Origin: Paracoccaceae bacterium
GTDB lineage: Bacteria > Pseudomonadota > Alphaproteobacteria > Rhodobacterales > Rhodobacteraceae
Direction: 5' to 3'
NCBI GenBank assembly: GCA_013003075.1
Contig: JABDLJ010000004.1
Coordinates: forward strand, 124,001 to 188,000
DNA: 64,000 bases
Position numbers and translations under genes: made by a program. Position 1 is the first letter of the stretch; the number at the start of each line of letters is the position of its first letter. The notes below the pieces were generated by a model that saw only the letters and a list, made by a program, of their open reading frames with translations, was not told where the DNA came from and made no database searches. Positions 1-9,131 of the stretch are shown in pieces.

Positions 1-1
1 T

Positions 2-817
2 GCGATGGTATGCGCTGCCAAGGGCTATCCGCTGGTCGTGACGATGGCTGACAGTTTTTCGATCGAGCGGCGCAGGCTGATGCGTTTTCTGGGGGCCAAG
101 GTCGTGCTGACGCCTCGCGCGCAGAAGGGATTTGGCATGTACCAGAAGGCCAAGGAGCTTGCCGAAGCGAACGGCTGGTTTTTGGCGCATCAGTTCGAAA
201 CCGCCGCCAATGCCGATATCCACGAGGCGACGACGGCGCGCGAGATCATCAACGATTTCAGGGGGGAGAGGCTGGACTACTGGGTGACGGGCTATGGCAC
301 CGGCGGCACGGTATCGGGCGTGGCACGGGTCCTGCGCAAAGAACGCCCCGAGACCAAGATCATCCTGACAGAGCCGGCCAATGCGCAGCTTCTGGGGTCG
401 GGCACCGCGCAAGAGCGCAACGCCAAGGGCGAGCCCGCCGCAAGCCATCCCGCCTTTGAGCCGCATCCGATCCAGGGCTGGACCCCCGACTTCATCCCGC
501 TGGTGCTGCAAGAGGCGCTCGACGCCGGTAACTACGACGATCTGATCCCGATCGCGGGCCCCGAAGGCATCGCCTGGTCGAAACGGCTGGCTGCCGAAGA
601 GGGGATCTTCACGGGGATCTCGGGCGGCTCGACCTTCGCGGTGTCGATGAAGATCGCCGAGACCGCGCCAGAGGGGTCGGTAATCCTGTGCATGCTGCCC
701 GACACCGGCGAGCGCTATCTGTCGACACCGCTGTTTGAGGGGATCGCCGAGGACATGACCGACGAAGAGGTGGCGCTGTCACTGTCAACGCCGGGCTACC
801 AGATGGCCGCCGAATAA
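2..817 (+). CDS. cysK: Cysteine synthase (O-acetylserine sulfhydrylase), 5'-truncated
   Basis: PLP-dependent enzyme that makes cysteine from O-acetylserine and sulfide. The reading frame is open to the left edge, so the start and the PLP-binding lysine lie outside the window. Visible are the phosphate-binding loop GYGTGGTVSGV, the region around GAKVVLTP, and a second glycine-rich loop GIFTGISGGSTF. The C-terminal tail continues past the core (DMTDEEVALSLSTPGYQMAAE region), typical of the longer proteobacterial CysK form. It stops just before a strong bidirectional terminator that separates it from the opposing pyruvate dehydrogenase operon. A cystathionine beta-synthase-like member of the same fold is possible, but the whole visible sequence reads as CysK. 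Confidence 0.88.
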   Translation, partial: AMVCAAKGYPLVVTMADSFSIERRRLMRFLGAKVVLTPRAQKGFGMYQKAKELAEANGWFLAHQFETAANADIHEATTAREIINDFRGERLDYWVTGYGTGGTVSGVARVLRKERPETKIILTEPANAQLLGSGTAQERNAKGEPAASHPAFEPHPIQGWTPDFIPLVLQEALDAGNYDDLIPIAGPEGIAWSKRLAAEEGIFTGISGGSTFAVSMKIAETAPEGSVILCMLPDTGERYLSTPLFEGIAEDMTDEEVALSLSTPGYQMAAE

Positions 818-830
818 GCAGCCGCACATA

Positions 831-872
831 AAAAAAAGCCCCACGGCCGGTCCGGCGCGTGGGGCTTTTTTT
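831..872. terminator. Bidirectional intrinsic terminator between cysK and pdhC
   Basis: The arms at 831-845 (seven A, then GCCCCACG) and 858-872 (CGTGGGGC, then seven T) are perfect reverse complements around a 12-base loop. The T-run works for cysK on the plus strand, and the complementary A-run gives a T-run for pdhC on the minus strand. It sits exactly between two convergent genes. Confidence 0.9.
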
Positions 873-889
873 CGTATGACAAGAACGTG

Positions 890-2221
890 TCAGGCCAGCA
901 TTGCAACCGGGTTTTCAAGCCCGTTCTTGATCGCGTCCAGAACCTGCGCGCCAAGCGCGCCGTCGATCACACGGTGGTCGACCGAAAGCGTCACGCTCAT
1001 CACCGTGGCGACTGTCAGCTCACCGTCCTCGCCCACCACCGGCTTCTTGACACCGGCGCCGACCGCAAGGATCGCACCGTGGGGCGGGTTGATGACCGCA
1101 TCGAAATTGTCGATGCCGAACATGCCGAGGTTCGAGATTGCAAAGCTGCCGCCCTGATATTCATGCGGCGCAAGCTTGCGGTCGCGGGCGCGGGTCGCCA
1201 GATCTTTCATCTCGGCCGAAAGCGCCGACAGCGATTTCATCTCGGCGTCTTTCAGGACCGGCGTGAAAAGCCCGCCCTCGATGGCAACGGCGACGGCCAC
1301 ATCCGAAGGTTTCAGCTGCAGCACCCGGTCGCCGGCCCAGACGGCGTTCGCCGCCGGAACCTCTTGCAGCGCCAGCGCGCAGGCCTTGATGATGAAATCG
1401 TTGACCGACAGCTTCACGCCGCGCGCCTCGAGCTGCTTGTTCAGCGTTGCGCGGAATTTCAAAAGCGCATCAAGCCGGATATCGCGGCGCAGGTAGAAAT
1501 GCGGGATCGTCTGCTTGGCCTCGGTCAGCCGTGCCGCAATCGTCTTGCGCATGCCGTCGAGCGGTTTTTCCTCGTATTCGCGGCCCTCGTACATCCTGAT
1601 CACAGCGTCCGTGGACGGGCCGGCGGGGGCGGCGGCGGGCGCTGCGGCGGCGGCAGGGGCCCCGGCTGCAGCGGGCTTGGCCGCGCCGGGCTGGGCGCTT
1701 TCGACATCGGCTTTCACGATGCGGCCGCGCGGGCCCGATCCCTTGATCTGGCTGAGATCGAGCCCCTTGTCGGCGGCAATCCGGCGGGCGAGGGGGGATG
1801 CAAAGATCCGCTCGCCATCCTTTTGCGGCGCGGCGGGCGCCGGGGTGGCCGGACCTTCGCCGCGGCCGTGGCCCTTGGCGGGCGCGGTTTGCTCTGACGC
1901 TTCGGCAGGAGCGGCGTTGGACGAGGCCTCTTGCTTGGGCGCGCTGCCCGCAGAGCTGTCGATGTCGTCGGCGCTTTCGCCATCTTCCAGAAGAACCGCG
2001 ATTGCCGTGTTGACCTTCACCCCCTCGGTGCCCTCGGCCACCAGGATCTTGCCGACGATGCCCTCGTCGACCGCCTCGAATTCCATGGTGGCCTTGTCGG
2101 TCTCGATCTCGGCGATCAGGTCGCCAGAGCTGATCTCGTCGCCCTCTTTGACCAGCCATTTGGCCAGCGTGCCTTCCTCCATGGTGGGGGACAGGGCGGG
2201 CATCAGGATTTCAGTGGGCAT
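890..2221 (-). CDS. pdhC: Pyruvate dehydrogenase E2, dihydrolipoamide acetyltransferase
   Basis: E2 core of the cytoplasmic pyruvate dehydrogenase complex; it transfers the acetyl group from lipoamide to CoA. 443 residues. One N-terminal lipoyl domain (residues 1 to about 80) carries the lipoylation site in ETDKATMEF. An Ala/Pro-rich linker follows, then a peripheral-subunit-binding domain ([20 protein letters not shown]), a second flexible Ala-rich linker and the acyltransferase domain. The active-site motif [11 protein letters not shown] lies near the C-terminus. The ATG at 2221 was chosen because it begins [17 protein letters not shown], the canonical lipoyl-domain start; an upstream in-frame ATG adds 12 unrelated residues. 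Last gene of the pdhA-pdhB-ORF-pdhC operon. Confidence 0.95.
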   Translation of the reverse strand: MPTEILMPALSPTMEEGTLAKWLVKEGDEISSGDLIAEIETDKATMEFEAVDEGIVGKILVAEGTEGVKVNTAIAVLLEDGESADDIDSSAGSAPKQEASSNAAPAEASEQTAPAKGHGRGEGPATPAPAAPQKDGERIFASPLARRIAADKGLDLSQIKGSGPRGRIVKADVESAQPGAAKPAAAGAPAAAAAPAAAPAGPSTDAVIRMYEGREYEEKPLDGMRKTIAARLTEAKQTIPHFYLRRDIRLDALLKFRATLNKQLEARGVKLSVNDFIIKACALALQEVPAANAVWAGDRVLQLKPSDVAVAVAIEGGLFTPVLKDAEMKSLSALSAEMKDLATRARDRKLAPHEYQGGSFAISNLGMFGIDNFDAVINPPHGAILAVGAGVKKPVVGEDGELTVATVMSVTLSVDHRVIDGALGAQVLDAIKNGLENPVAMLA

Positions 2222-2225
2222 AACG

Positions 2226-2486
2226 TCAGATCTCCTCCGCAAGGGACAAACGGTCAAAGGGCGCTGTGGTAGGCCCCTTGCCGCGGGATAGGGTTGTCAG
2301 GGCGGCCTCGATGGCCGCCGAATTGTCGGCCAACCACTCGTATACCTGCTGGTGGCCGGGCCGCCGATTGAGCGACAGCATCTGCATCACGAGCCCTTCG
2401 GGCACGTAGCCGCGCACGGTCCCGCCATCTGCTTCAAAGCTGATGCGATACGCTTCGCGCGACATGTCGATGCCGTCCACCTGCAT
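2226..2486 (-). CDS. Small conserved-looking protein between pdhB and pdhC, function unknown
   Basis: An 86-residue ORF ([17 protein letters not shown]...) whose ATG lies one base after the pdhB stop and whose own stop is four bases before the pdhC start. That spacing means it is co-transcribed and probably translationally coupled with the complex genes. It has a short beta-rich first half, an Arg/His-rich middle ([17 protein letters not shown]) and a helical part, with no signal peptide or membrane segment. The length and layout faintly recall small DUF1488-type proteins, but I cannot confirm that. No catalytic motif is visible. A role tied to the dehydrogenase complex is inference from position only. 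Confidence 0.7.
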   Translation of the reverse strand: MQVDGIDMSREAYRISFEADGGTVRGYVPEGLVMQMLSLNRRPGHQQVYEWLADNSAAIEAALTTLSRGKGPTTAPFDRLSLAEEI

Positions 2487-2487
2487 T

Positions 2488-3867
2488 CTACCGGTACGTA
2501 ACCTGCTTGACGGCCGCAATCACCTCGTCGGTGGTCACAAGCGCCAGTTTCTCCAAGTTCTCGGCATACGGCATTGGCACGTCCTTGCCGGTGCAGTTGA
2601 TGACCGGAGCGTCGAGATAGTCGAACGCCTGCTGCATGAGGACCGCGCTGATATAGCCGCCGACCGAGCCCTGCGGCCAGCCTTCTTCGACCGTCACGCA
2701 ACGGTTGGTCTTCATCACCGAGCGGATGACGGTGTCGGTGTCCATCGGGCGCAGTGTGCGCAGGTCGACGACCTCGGCCGAGATGCCATCTTCTGCAAGC
2801 TTGTCAGCGGCTTGCAGCGCATAAGTCATGCCGATGCCGAAGCTGACGATGGTCACGTCGGTGCCCTCGCGCCAGATACGCGCCTTGCCGAAGGGGACGG
2901 TGAAATCGTCCATCACCGGCACATCGAACGAGCGGCCGTAGAGGATCTCGTTTTCCAGGAAGATCACCGGGTTGGGATCGCGGATCGCCGACTTCAGAAG
3001 GCCCTTGGCGTCGGCGGCCGAGTAGGGCATCGCCACTTTCAGGCCCGGCACTTGCATGAACCAAGCCGCATAGTCCTGGCTGTGCTGGGCGGCCACGCGG
3101 GCCGCCGCACCATTGGGGCCGCGGAACACGATCGGGCAGCCCATCTGGCCGCCGGACATGTAAAGCGTCTTGGCGGCAGAGTTGATGATCTGGTCCATCG
3201 CCTGCATGGCGAAGTTGAAGGTCATGAATTCGACGATCGGCTTCAGGCCGCCCATGGCCGAGCCGACGGCGATCCCGGCAAAGCCGTGCTCGGTGATCGG
3301 CGTGTCGATCACCCGCTTGGCGCCGAACTCGTCCAGAAGGCCCTGGCTGATCTTGTAGGCACCCTGGTACTCGGCCACCTCCTCGCCCATCAGATAGACG
3401 GCACCCTCGCGGCGCATCTCTTCGGCCATCGCGTCGCGCAAGGCTTCGCGCACCGTGGTTTTCTTCATCTCCGTGCCTTCGGGGATCTCGGGATCTTCCG
3501 CTGGCACCGAAGCCACCGCGGGCACGGGCGCCGAGCTTGTCTCGGGCGCGGGCGCCGGCGCTTCGGCAGGCGCGCTGCTTTCGGCAGGGGCAGAGGCGCT
3601 GGAGGCCGCGGCGTCGGCATCTTCGCCTTCCTCGACGAGGATCGCGATGGGCGTGTTCACCTTGACGCCCTCTGTGCCTTCGGCGATCAGGATCTTGCCC
3701 ATGATGCCTTCATCGACGGCCTCGAATTCCATGGTGGCCTTGTCGGTCTCGATCTCGGCCATGATGTCGCCCGACGAGACGGTGTCGCCCTCTTTGACCA
3801 GCCATTTGGCGAGCGTGCCCTCTTCCATGGTGGGCGACAGTGCGGGCATGAGTACTTCGGTTGCCAT
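2488..3867 (-). CDS. pdhB: Pyruvate dehydrogenase E1 beta subunit with N-terminal lipoyl domain
   Basis: Beta chain of the E1 thiamine-diphosphate decarboxylase. 459 residues, longer than the ~330 of a plain E1 beta, because residues 1 to about 80 form a lipoyl domain ([17 protein letters not shown], lipoyl site ETDKATMEF) almost identical to that of PdhC in the same operon. An Ala/Pro/Ser linker follows, then the transketolase-type pyrimidine domain ([37 protein letters not shown]) and the transketolase C-terminal domain ([14 protein letters not shown]). An extra lipoyl domain on E1 beta is known in alphaproteobacteria. The start at 3867 lies 15 bases after the pdhA stop. Confidence 0.95.
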   Translation of the reverse strand: MATEVLMPALSPTMEEGTLAKWLVKEGDTVSSGDIMAEIETDKATMEFEAVDEGIMGKILIAEGTEGVKVNTPIAILVEEGEDADAAASSASAPAESSAPAEAPAPAPETSSAPVPAVASVPAEDPEIPEGTEMKKTTVREALRDAMAEEMRREGAVYLMGEEVAEYQGAYKISQGLLDEFGAKRVIDTPITEHGFAGIAVGSAMGGLKPIVEFMTFNFAMQAMDQIINSAAKTLYMSGGQMGCPIVFRGPNGAAARVAAQHSQDYAAWFMQVPGLKVAMPYSAADAKGLLKSAIRDPNPVIFLENEILYGRSFDVPVMDDFTVPFGKARIWREGTDVTIVSFGIGMTYALQAADKLAEDGISAEVVDLRTLRPMDTDTVIRSVMKTNRCVTVEEGWPQGSVGGYISAVLMQQAFDYLDAPVINCTGKDVPMPYAENLEKLALVTTDEVIAAVKQVTYR

Positions 3868-3881
3868 GTGTTGTGTCCCCC

Positions 3882-4904
3882 TCAGGCTTCCTGCGGAATT
3901 TCGGCAGCGTAGATGTCGGTGTAAAGCTGATCCACAGCGGGCAGCGGGCTGTCCTTGGCGAACTCGGCGCTTTCGTTGACGACCGCCTTGATCTCCTTGT
4001 CGATGCCTTTCAGGTCGTCCTCGGTGGCGTGCTTGCCCTGCAAGAGAATCTCGCGGACATGCTCGATGGCGTCGCGCTCTTCGCGCATCTTCTGAACCTC
4101 CTCGCGGGTGCGGTACTTGGCCGGATCGGACATCGAGTGGCCGCGGTAGCGATAGGTCATCACCTCTAGGATGTAAGGGCCCTTGCCGGCGCGGCAGTGG
4201 GCGACGGCCTTCTCGCCAGCCGCCTTGACGGCCATCACGTCCATGCCGTCGACCTCTTCACCGGGGATGCCGTAGGCGGCGCCGCGCTCCCACAGGGATG
4301 GCGACTTGGTGGATCGCTTGACCGCCGTGCCCATCGCGTACTGGTTGTTCTCGATCACGAAGACGACCGGCAGGTCCCACAGTTCGGCCATGTTGTAGGT
4401 CTCGTAGACCTGGCCCTGGTTGGCCGCGCCGTCGCCGAAATAAACGAAGGTGACGTTGTCATTGCCCTTGTACTTGTCGGCGAAGGCAAGCCCCGCGCCC
4501 AGGGGCACCTGCGCCGCGACGATGCCGTGGCCGCCGTAGAAATGCTTTTCCTTGGAGAACATGTGCATCGAGCCGCCCTTGCCGCGCGAATAGCCGCCCT
4601 CGCGGCCGGTCAGCTCTGCCATCACGCCGTTGGGGTCCATTCCGCAGGCCAGCATATGGGCGTGGTCGCGGTACGAGGTGACGCGCTTGTCGCCATCCTT
4701 GGCGGCTGCCTCAAGCCCGACCACGACGGCCTCTTGTCCGATATAGAGGTGGCAGAAACCGCCGATCAGGCCCATCCCGTAAAGCTGACCCGCTTTTTCT
4801 TCGAACCGCCGGATAAGCAGCATCTCGCGATAGTATTCGAGAAGCTCTTCCTTGGAGACATTCGATTTTGCGGGGGTCTTTTTGGTGGATCTTCGCGTCG
4901 CCAT
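3882..4904 (-). CDS. pdhA: Pyruvate dehydrogenase E1 alpha subunit
   Basis: Alpha chain of E1; it binds thiamine diphosphate and decarboxylates pyruvate with PdhB. 340 residues, normal length. Diagnostic stretches are [22 protein letters not shown], the ThDP-binding segment [20 protein letters not shown]...NN, and the phosphorylation-loop-like [15 protein letters not shown] near the C-terminus. The N-terminus is basic ([14 protein letters not shown]), typical of alphaproteobacterial PdhA. A strong Shine-Dalgarno (GGAGGAG on the minus strand, about 4913-4920) precedes the ATG. First gene of the operon; a dyad and a TTGTCA box lie upstream. Confidence 0.95.
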   Translation of the reverse strand: MATRRSTKKTPAKSNVSKEELLEYYREMLLIRRFEEKAGQLYGMGLIGGFCHLYIGQEAVVVGLEAAAKDGDKRVTSYRDHAHMLACGMDPNGVMAELTGREGGYSRGKGGSMHMFSKEKHFYGGHGIVAAQVPLGAGLAFADKYKGNDNVTFVYFGDGAANQGQVYETYNMAELWDLPVVFVIENNQYAMGTAVKRSTKSPSLWERGAAYGIPGEEVDGMDVMAVKAAGEKAVAHCRAGKGPYILEVMTYRYRGHSMSDPAKYRTREEVQKMREERDAIEHVREILLQGKHATEDDLKGIDKEIKAVVNESAEFAKDSPLPAVDQLYTDIYAAEIPQEA

Positions 4905-4930
4905 GAGGGCAGCTCCTCCATCTGAGCGGA

Positions 4931-4952
4931 AATAGTTCAGCGTTAAACTATT
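4931..4952 (-). promoter_or_regulatory. Candidate operator/promoter of the pdh operon
   Basis: A perfect 7-base inverted repeat, AATAGTT (4931-4937) and AACTATT (4946-4952), with an 8-base spacer lies 27 bases before the pdhA start in an AT-rich patch. A TTGTCA box (minus strand, 4967-4972) would be a reasonable -35 element, which places the dyad over the -10/start region. That is a classic repressor position. No matching regulator is encoded in the window, so the binding protein is unknown. Confidence 0.4.
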
Positions 4953-5044
4953 ACATATCGCAGGGCTGACAAGAGCGCACGCGAAAAACTTGGGATAGTT
5001 TCTGCGTCTGGTGAAAAGCGGTTATGCGCCGGGCGCAAGCGCAG

Positions 5045-5347
5045 TCAGTGCAACACGATCTCGTCGGCGCGCACCAGCCCCAAGACATCGCGGGCCTGGG
5101 CGTCCAGAAGCTCCAAATCCAGATAGGCATCCGACAGCCGGCGCGTCTTGTTGGTCAGTTGCGCGACCTCTGCTTTCAGCGCGTCGCGCTCGGCGCCGAG
5201 CGCCTCTGCTTCGGCTTCGATTTGTACGCGGCGGAAAAGGCCATAGTCGCCCTGCACGCTGGCAAAGGTGAAATACATGCCCAGAACGAACATCAGCGAC
5301 AGGAACATCACTGCGCCAAGCGCCGGTCTGCTTCGGGATGTGCTCAT
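5045..5347 (-). CDS. ftsB: FtsB/DivIC-type septum formation initiator
   Basis: Small bitopic cell-division protein of 100 residues: short cytoplasmic N-terminus, one transmembrane segment (ALGAVMFLSLMFVLGMYFTF, residues ~9-29), then a periplasmic coiled coil (residues ~38-75, with heptad-like RRVQIEAEAEALGAERDALKAEV) and an acidic tail. The architecture and the position between eno-type glycolytic genes and pdhA are typical of FtsB in alphaproteobacteria. The ATG at 5347 was chosen over an upstream in-frame ATG because the extra 72 residues do not look like protein and run into the aldolase terminator. The precise FtsB/DivIC assignment rests on architecture, since the family diverges fast. 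Confidence 0.75.
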   Translation of the reverse strand: MSTSRSRPALGAVMFLSLMFVLGMYFTFASVQGDYGLFRRVQIEAEAEALGAERDALKAEVAQLTNKTRRLSDAYLDLELLDAQARDVLGLVRADEIVLH

Positions 5348-5443
5348 GCTTCTGCCTCGCCTTGCCGCGTCTTTTGCGCGGCCTGTGAAAGAATCATGAC
5401 ACAAGGCGGGGCGCGTGTGAATCCCATTTCGTGCGAAAAATGC

Positions 5444-5476
5444 CTTTAAAAACAGGAAATCCCGCCATCGGCGGGA
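5444..5476 (-). terminator. Intrinsic terminator downstream of the aldolase gene
   Basis: On the minus strand TCCCGCC (5476-5470) pairs perfectly with GGCGGGA (5466-5460) across a 3-base loop. TTTCCTGTTTTTAAAGG follows, a broken U-run. It lies about 110 bases past the aldolase stop codon. Confidence 0.7.
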
Positions 5477-5584
5477 AATCGCTTTTCTGGTAGCCCCCGG
5501 AAACCGGACCGGTCCTTGGTCAAGCGAAGCCGCTATCGCGCGGCTTGGCGGCAGCGGGCGCAAGGCACCCGCCGGCGCCGTGCG

Positions 5585-6478
5585 TTATCCCGCGACCGAG
5601 GCGTCGTAGATGCTTTGGATCGTGGCATCCAGCGTTGCGTTGAAATCGTCTTCGCTTTGCTGGGCCGACAAGCCTTCGGTCAGGGCGCGGCTGAAGCTGG
5701 CGATCATGCCGGTGTTCTGCGCAAGGCGCGCATTGGCCTCGTCGCGCGAATAGCCGCCCGACAGCGCCACAACGCGCATCACCTTGGGATGGTCGATCAG
5801 CGGTTTGTAGCGGTTCGCCGTCTCGGGGAGCGTGAGCTTGAGCATGATCTGCTGGCCGTCCGGCACGCTGTCGAGCTGGCTGAGGATCTCGGCCAGAAGC
5901 ATGTCTTCGGCCTCGGCCTTGTCGGGGATCGAGATCGTGATCTCGGGCTCCAGGATCGGCACCAGCCCATGCGCCAGAACATCCATGCCAAGCTGGAACT
6001 GCTGGGTGACGATCGCCTTGACGCCCGAAGCGGACGCCGCCCCGATGACCGAGCGCTCCTTGGTGCCGAAGATGCCCGCCTTGACGGCGCGCTCGAGCAG
6101 CGCGTCAAGCTCGGGGATCGGCTTCATAAGCTGGACGCCGTCCTGTTCGTCCTCAAGCCCCTTGTCGATCTTCAGAAACGGCACCACGCCGCAATCTTCC
6201 CAAAGAAAGCTGGCAGAGGGCTTGCCGCCGATCTGGCGATCCATCGTCATCTCAAAAAGGATCGCGCCGACGACCCGGTCGCCGGTGAAAGCGGGCGAGG
6301 TGACGATCCGGCTGCGCATCTGGTGGATCAGGTCGAACATCTCGGCCTCCGAGCTGTAGGCGTCTTCCTCGATGCCGTAGAGCCGCAGCGCCTTCGGGGT
6401 CGAGCCGCCGCTTTGGTCGAGCGCCGCGATAAAGCCGTCTCCGGATGTCATCTTCGTCGTTTGCTTTTCGTTGGCCAT
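5585..6478 (-). CDS. Fructose-bisphosphate aldolase, class I
   Basis: Schiff-base aldolase that interconverts fructose-1,6-bisphosphate with dihydroxyacetone phosphate and glyceraldehyde-3-phosphate. 297 residues, matching the short class I form found in Rhodobacteraceae. Diagnostic stretches are FIAALDQSGGSTPKALRLYG at the N-terminus, ILFEMTMDRQIGGKP, VPFLKIDKGLEDE, GLVPILEPEITI, and LKLTLPETANRY with a lysine in the usual Schiff-base strand. VVALSGGYSRDEAN forms the phosphate-binding loop. The ATG at 6478 gives the normal N-terminus MANEKQTTKM. It lies downstream of pgk on the same strand, 102 bases away, so a glycolytic/gluconeogenic pair. Confidence 0.9.
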   Translation of the reverse strand: MANEKQTTKMTSGDGFIAALDQSGGSTPKALRLYGIEEDAYSSEAEMFDLIHQMRSRIVTSPAFTGDRVVGAILFEMTMDRQIGGKPSASFLWEDCGVVPFLKIDKGLEDEQDGVQLMKPIPELDALLERAVKAGIFGTKERSVIGAASASGVKAIVTQQFQLGMDVLAHGLVPILEPEITISIPDKAEAEDMLLAEILSQLDSVPDGQQIMLKLTLPETANRYKPLIDHPKVMRVVALSGGYSRDEANARLAQNTGMIASFSRALTEGLSAQQSEDDFNATLDATIQSIYDASVAG

Positions 6479-6580
6479 GTTGTCCTTCACCTCGCTTGAA
6501 TATCTGGGCTGCGCCTGCGTCCCGCCGGTTTTAGGTGAGCGGGCCGGCCGATGCAATTGCGTGCTTGCAGGGCGCGGCGG

Positions 6581-7780
6581 TCACACCGCCGATGCCTTAA
6601 GCGCTGCGACCCCGGGCAGGGACTTGCCTTCCATCCATTCCAGGAACGCGCCGCCGGCGGTCGAGATGTAGCTGAAATCGCCGGCCGCGCCGGCCTTGTT
6701 GAGCGCCGCAACGGTGTCGCCGCCACCGGCCACCGAAATCAGCGCGCCTTCCCGGGTCAGGGCGGCTGCATGGGTCGCCGCCGCGTTGGTGGCCGCATCG
6801 AAGGGCTCTATCTCGAAAGCGCCCAGGGGGCCGTTCCAGATCAGCGTTTCAGCCTCGTCGAAGGCGGCCTTGATGCGCTCTACAGTTCGGGGGCCGGCGT
6901 CCAAGATCATTGCATCGGCGGGGCAGGCATCGGCCGCAACCGTTTGCGAGGCGGCGCCAGCCTTGAATTCGCGCGCCACCACGACGTCGCTGGGCAGCAG
7001 GATCGTGCAGGCCGCTTCCTCGGACCGCTTCAGGATATCAAGCGCGGTCTTGGTCATTTCGTGCTCGGCCAGGGATTTGCCGACATTCACGCCTTGCGCG
7101 GCCAGAAAGGTGTTGGCCATCCCGCCGCCGATCACCAGCGTGTCGACGCGGCGCACCAGGTTGCCCAGAAGCTCCAGCTTGGTCGACACTTTCGCGCCGC
7201 CCACGATCGCGACGACCGGGCGTTTTGGCGCGCCGAGCGCGGCGTCGAGCGCGCTTAGTTCGGCCTCCATCAGCCGTCCGGCCACCGAAGGCAAAAGCCG
7301 GGCGATGCCCTCGGTCGAGGCATGGGCGCGGTGCGCGGCGGAAAAGGCATCGTTCACATAAATATCGCCAAGACCGGCAAGTTCGGCCGCAAAACCGGGG
7401 AAATTGCCTTCCTCGCCTTCGTGAAAGCGGGTGTTTTCCAGCAAGAGAACCTCGCCCCCGGCCAGGGCGGCCACCGCCGCAGCCGCCTCGGGGCCGACGC
7501 AGTCGGTTGCAAAGCGTACCGGCGCGGCCAGTTTATCTTGCAGCGCGGGCACGATCTGCGCCAGCGACATCTCGGGGACGATCTTGCCCTTGGGCCGGCC
7601 GAAATGGGCCAGCAGAACCGGGCGGCCGCCGCGCTTCAGAACGTCGGCCACCGTGGGCGCGATCCGCTCGATCCGGGTGGTGTCGGTGACCCGGCCATCC
7701 TCGACCGGCACGTTGATGTCCACGCGGACCAGTACCGTCTTGCCGGTCATGTCCACATCGTCGAGCGTTTTCCAGGTCAT
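6581..7780 (-). CDS. pgk: Phosphoglycerate kinase
   Basis: Transfers phosphate between 1,3-bisphosphoglycerate and ADP in cytoplasmic glycolysis. 399 residues, standard length. The N-terminal substrate domain shows [22 protein letters not shown] and [10 protein letters not shown]. The C-terminal nucleotide domain shows [39 protein letters not shown] and the final glycine-rich loop [13 protein letters not shown]. Start at 7780 ([14 protein letters not shown]). It is divergent from the cyclophilin genes across a 153-base gap. Confidence 0.96.
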   Translation of the reverse strand: MTWKTLDDVDMTGKTVLVRVDINVPVEDGRVTDTTRIERIAPTVADVLKRGGRPVLLAHFGRPKGKIVPEMSLAQIVPALQDKLAAPVRFATDCVGPEAAAAVAALAGGEVLLLENTRFHEGEEGNFPGFAAELAGLGDIYVNDAFSAAHRAHASTEGIARLLPSVAGRLMEAELSALDAALGAPKRPVVAIVGGAKVSTKLELLGNLVRRVDTLVIGGGMANTFLAAQGVNVGKSLAEHEMTKTALDILKRSEEAACTILLPSDVVVAREFKAGAASQTVAADACPADAMILDAGPRTVERIKAAFDEAETLIWNGPLGAFEIEPFDAATNAAATHAAALTREGALISVAGGGDTVAALNKAGAAGDFSYISTAGGAFLEWMEGKSLPGVAALKASAV

Positions 7781-7933
7781 CGCAGGGCTCCCTTGATCCG
7801 CGCTACGCCTGTTTCACCCCAGCGGGGGTCCGCCGTCAACCGCGCGGCCTTTGGATTCCGGCGGCGATTGGCCTTTTCCTTCCGGACGGCCCCGACTAGG
7901 TTGCCGCCTGAACGCAGATTGAAGGAGACCGGC

Positions 7934-8440
7934 ATGGCCGAGATCAAGGACCCCGAAAACACCATTCTGATAGAGCTAAAAGACGGCACCGTGACGATTG
8001 AACTGTTGGCGGATGTCGCTCCGGCGCATGCCGGACGCATGAAAGAGCTGGCCCGCGCCGGCGCTTACGACAACGTCGTCTTTCATCGCGTGATCGACGG
8101 GTTCATGGCGCAGACCGGCGACGTGGCCAACGGCAACACCGAGAACGACTTCGACATCCGACGGGCCGGGACCGGCGGCTCTGATCTGCCGGATCTGCCG
8201 GCGGAGTTCTCCAAGATCCCGCATGATCGCGGCACGCTGGGCGCGGCGCGCTCGTCGAGCCCCAATTCGGCCAACTCGCAGTTCTTCATCAACTTCGCGG
8301 ACAACCACTTTTTGAACGGCCAGTACACCGTCTACGGCCGGGTGACGTCGGGCATGGAGCATGTCGACGCCATTGCCCGCGGCGAGCCGCCTGCAAGCCC
8401 CGACAAGATGCTGTCGGTCAAGGTGGCCGCCGATGCATAG
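7934..8440 (+). CDS. ppiB: Peptidyl-prolyl cis-trans isomerase, cyclophilin type, cytoplasmic
   Basis: Proline isomerase of 168 residues with no signal peptide, so cytoplasmic. The cyclophilin core is evident: VVFHRVIDGFMAQTGD (catalytic Arg in FHR), SPNSANSQFFINFADNHFLNGQYTVYGRV. The ATG at 7934 follows a GGAG box at 7924-7927; the open frame extends further upstream but is not protein-like there. The last codons overlap the start of a second, exported cyclophilin by 8 bases (GATGCATAG), so the pair is translationally coupled. Confidence 0.92.
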   Translation: MAEIKDPENTILIELKDGTVTIELLADVAPAHAGRMKELARAGAYDNVVFHRVIDGFMAQTGDVANGNTENDFDIRRAGTGGSDLPDLPAEFSKIPHDRGTLGAARSSSPNSANSQFFINFADNHFLNGQYTVYGRVTSGMEHVDAIARGEPPASPDKMLSVKVAADA

Positions 8441-9032
8441 ATCTGGTCTTTCCGTTCGCCTTGCGGCGGCCAGCCTGGCGGCCGGCGCTTTCGCGCTGCC
8501 CGCCTTTGCAGACGGTCACGTCGCCGATGGCCCCGGCCCGAACCTGGCCATCGAGATCACCGGCGCGGCCAACGGCACGGTCGTGATCGACCTTCTGGAC
8601 GACGTCGCCCCGGCGCATGTCGAGCAGATCACCGCGCTGGCTTCCGAAGGCGCTTATGACAACGTGGTGTTCCACCGCGTGATCGACGGCTTCATGGCGC
8701 AGACCGGCGACGTGCAGTTCGGCAAGGTCGGCGGCGACGTGCGCATGGCAGGCCGCGGCGGATCACAGCGCCCGGACATTCCGGCCGAATTCTCGGACAT
8801 CCCGTTCGACCGCGGCGTCGTCGGCATGGCGCGCTCGCAAGATCCCAACTCGGCCAACTCGCAATTCTTCATCATGTTCGACGAAGGCTACTTCCTGAAC
8901 GGGCAATACACCGTTGTGGGGCGGGTCATCGAAGGCATGGAGGTGGTCGACAACATCCGCAAGGGCGCGCAGTCGCAAAACGGTGCAGTCGCCGAACCGG
9001 ACGTGATGACATCGGTCACGGTGGCCGAGTAG
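8433..9032 (+). CDS. Peptidyl-prolyl cis-trans isomerase, cyclophilin type, periplasmic
   Basis: 199-residue cyclophilin with an N-terminal signal peptide (MHRSGLSVRLAAASLAAGAF, then ALPAFADG; cleavage probably after AFA), so a periplasmic folding factor like E. coli PpiA. The core repeats that of its upstream neighbour almost motif for motif: VVFHRVIDGFMAQTGD, DPNSANSQFFIMFDEGYFLNGQYTVVGRV. The two genes are clearly an in-place duplication with one copy redirected to the periplasm. The ATG at 8433 lies inside the end of the cytoplasmic copy, in another frame. Confidence 0.92.
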   Translation: MHRSGLSVRLAAASLAAGAFALPAFADGHVADGPGPNLAIEITGAANGTVVIDLLDDVAPAHVEQITALASEGAYDNVVFHRVIDGFMAQTGDVQFGKVGGDVRMAGRGGSQRPDIPAEFSDIPFDRGVVGMARSQDPNSANSQFFIMFDEGYFLNGQYTVVGRVIEGMEVVDNIRKGAQSQNGAVAEPDVMTSVTVAE

Positions 9033-9034
9033 GG

Positions 9035-9066
9035 GGCGCCTCGCGGCGCCTCACTCATGCGTGAGG
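9035..9066 (+). terminator. Tandem hairpins after the cyclophilin pair (weak)
   Basis: Two adjoining perfect inverted repeats follow the stop codon: GGCGCC at 9035-9040 and 9045-9050, and CCTCAC (9049-9054) with GTGAGG (9061-9066). There is no U-run, so this could be a 3'-end stabiliser or a Rho-assisted end rather than an intrinsic terminator. Confidence 0.35.
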
Positions 9067-9131
9067 GGGGCTAGGCGGAGCGTTCGCGCTCTGCCACGTT
9101 GTGAGCAGCAACATGCAAGGAGTGCTTGCTC

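Noticed and set aside
2443-3912. 489-codon open frame on the plus strand opposite pdhB
   Set aside because: Shadow of pdhB: His/Arg/Gly-rich antisense composition typical of GC-rich DNA, with no motif or ribosome site.
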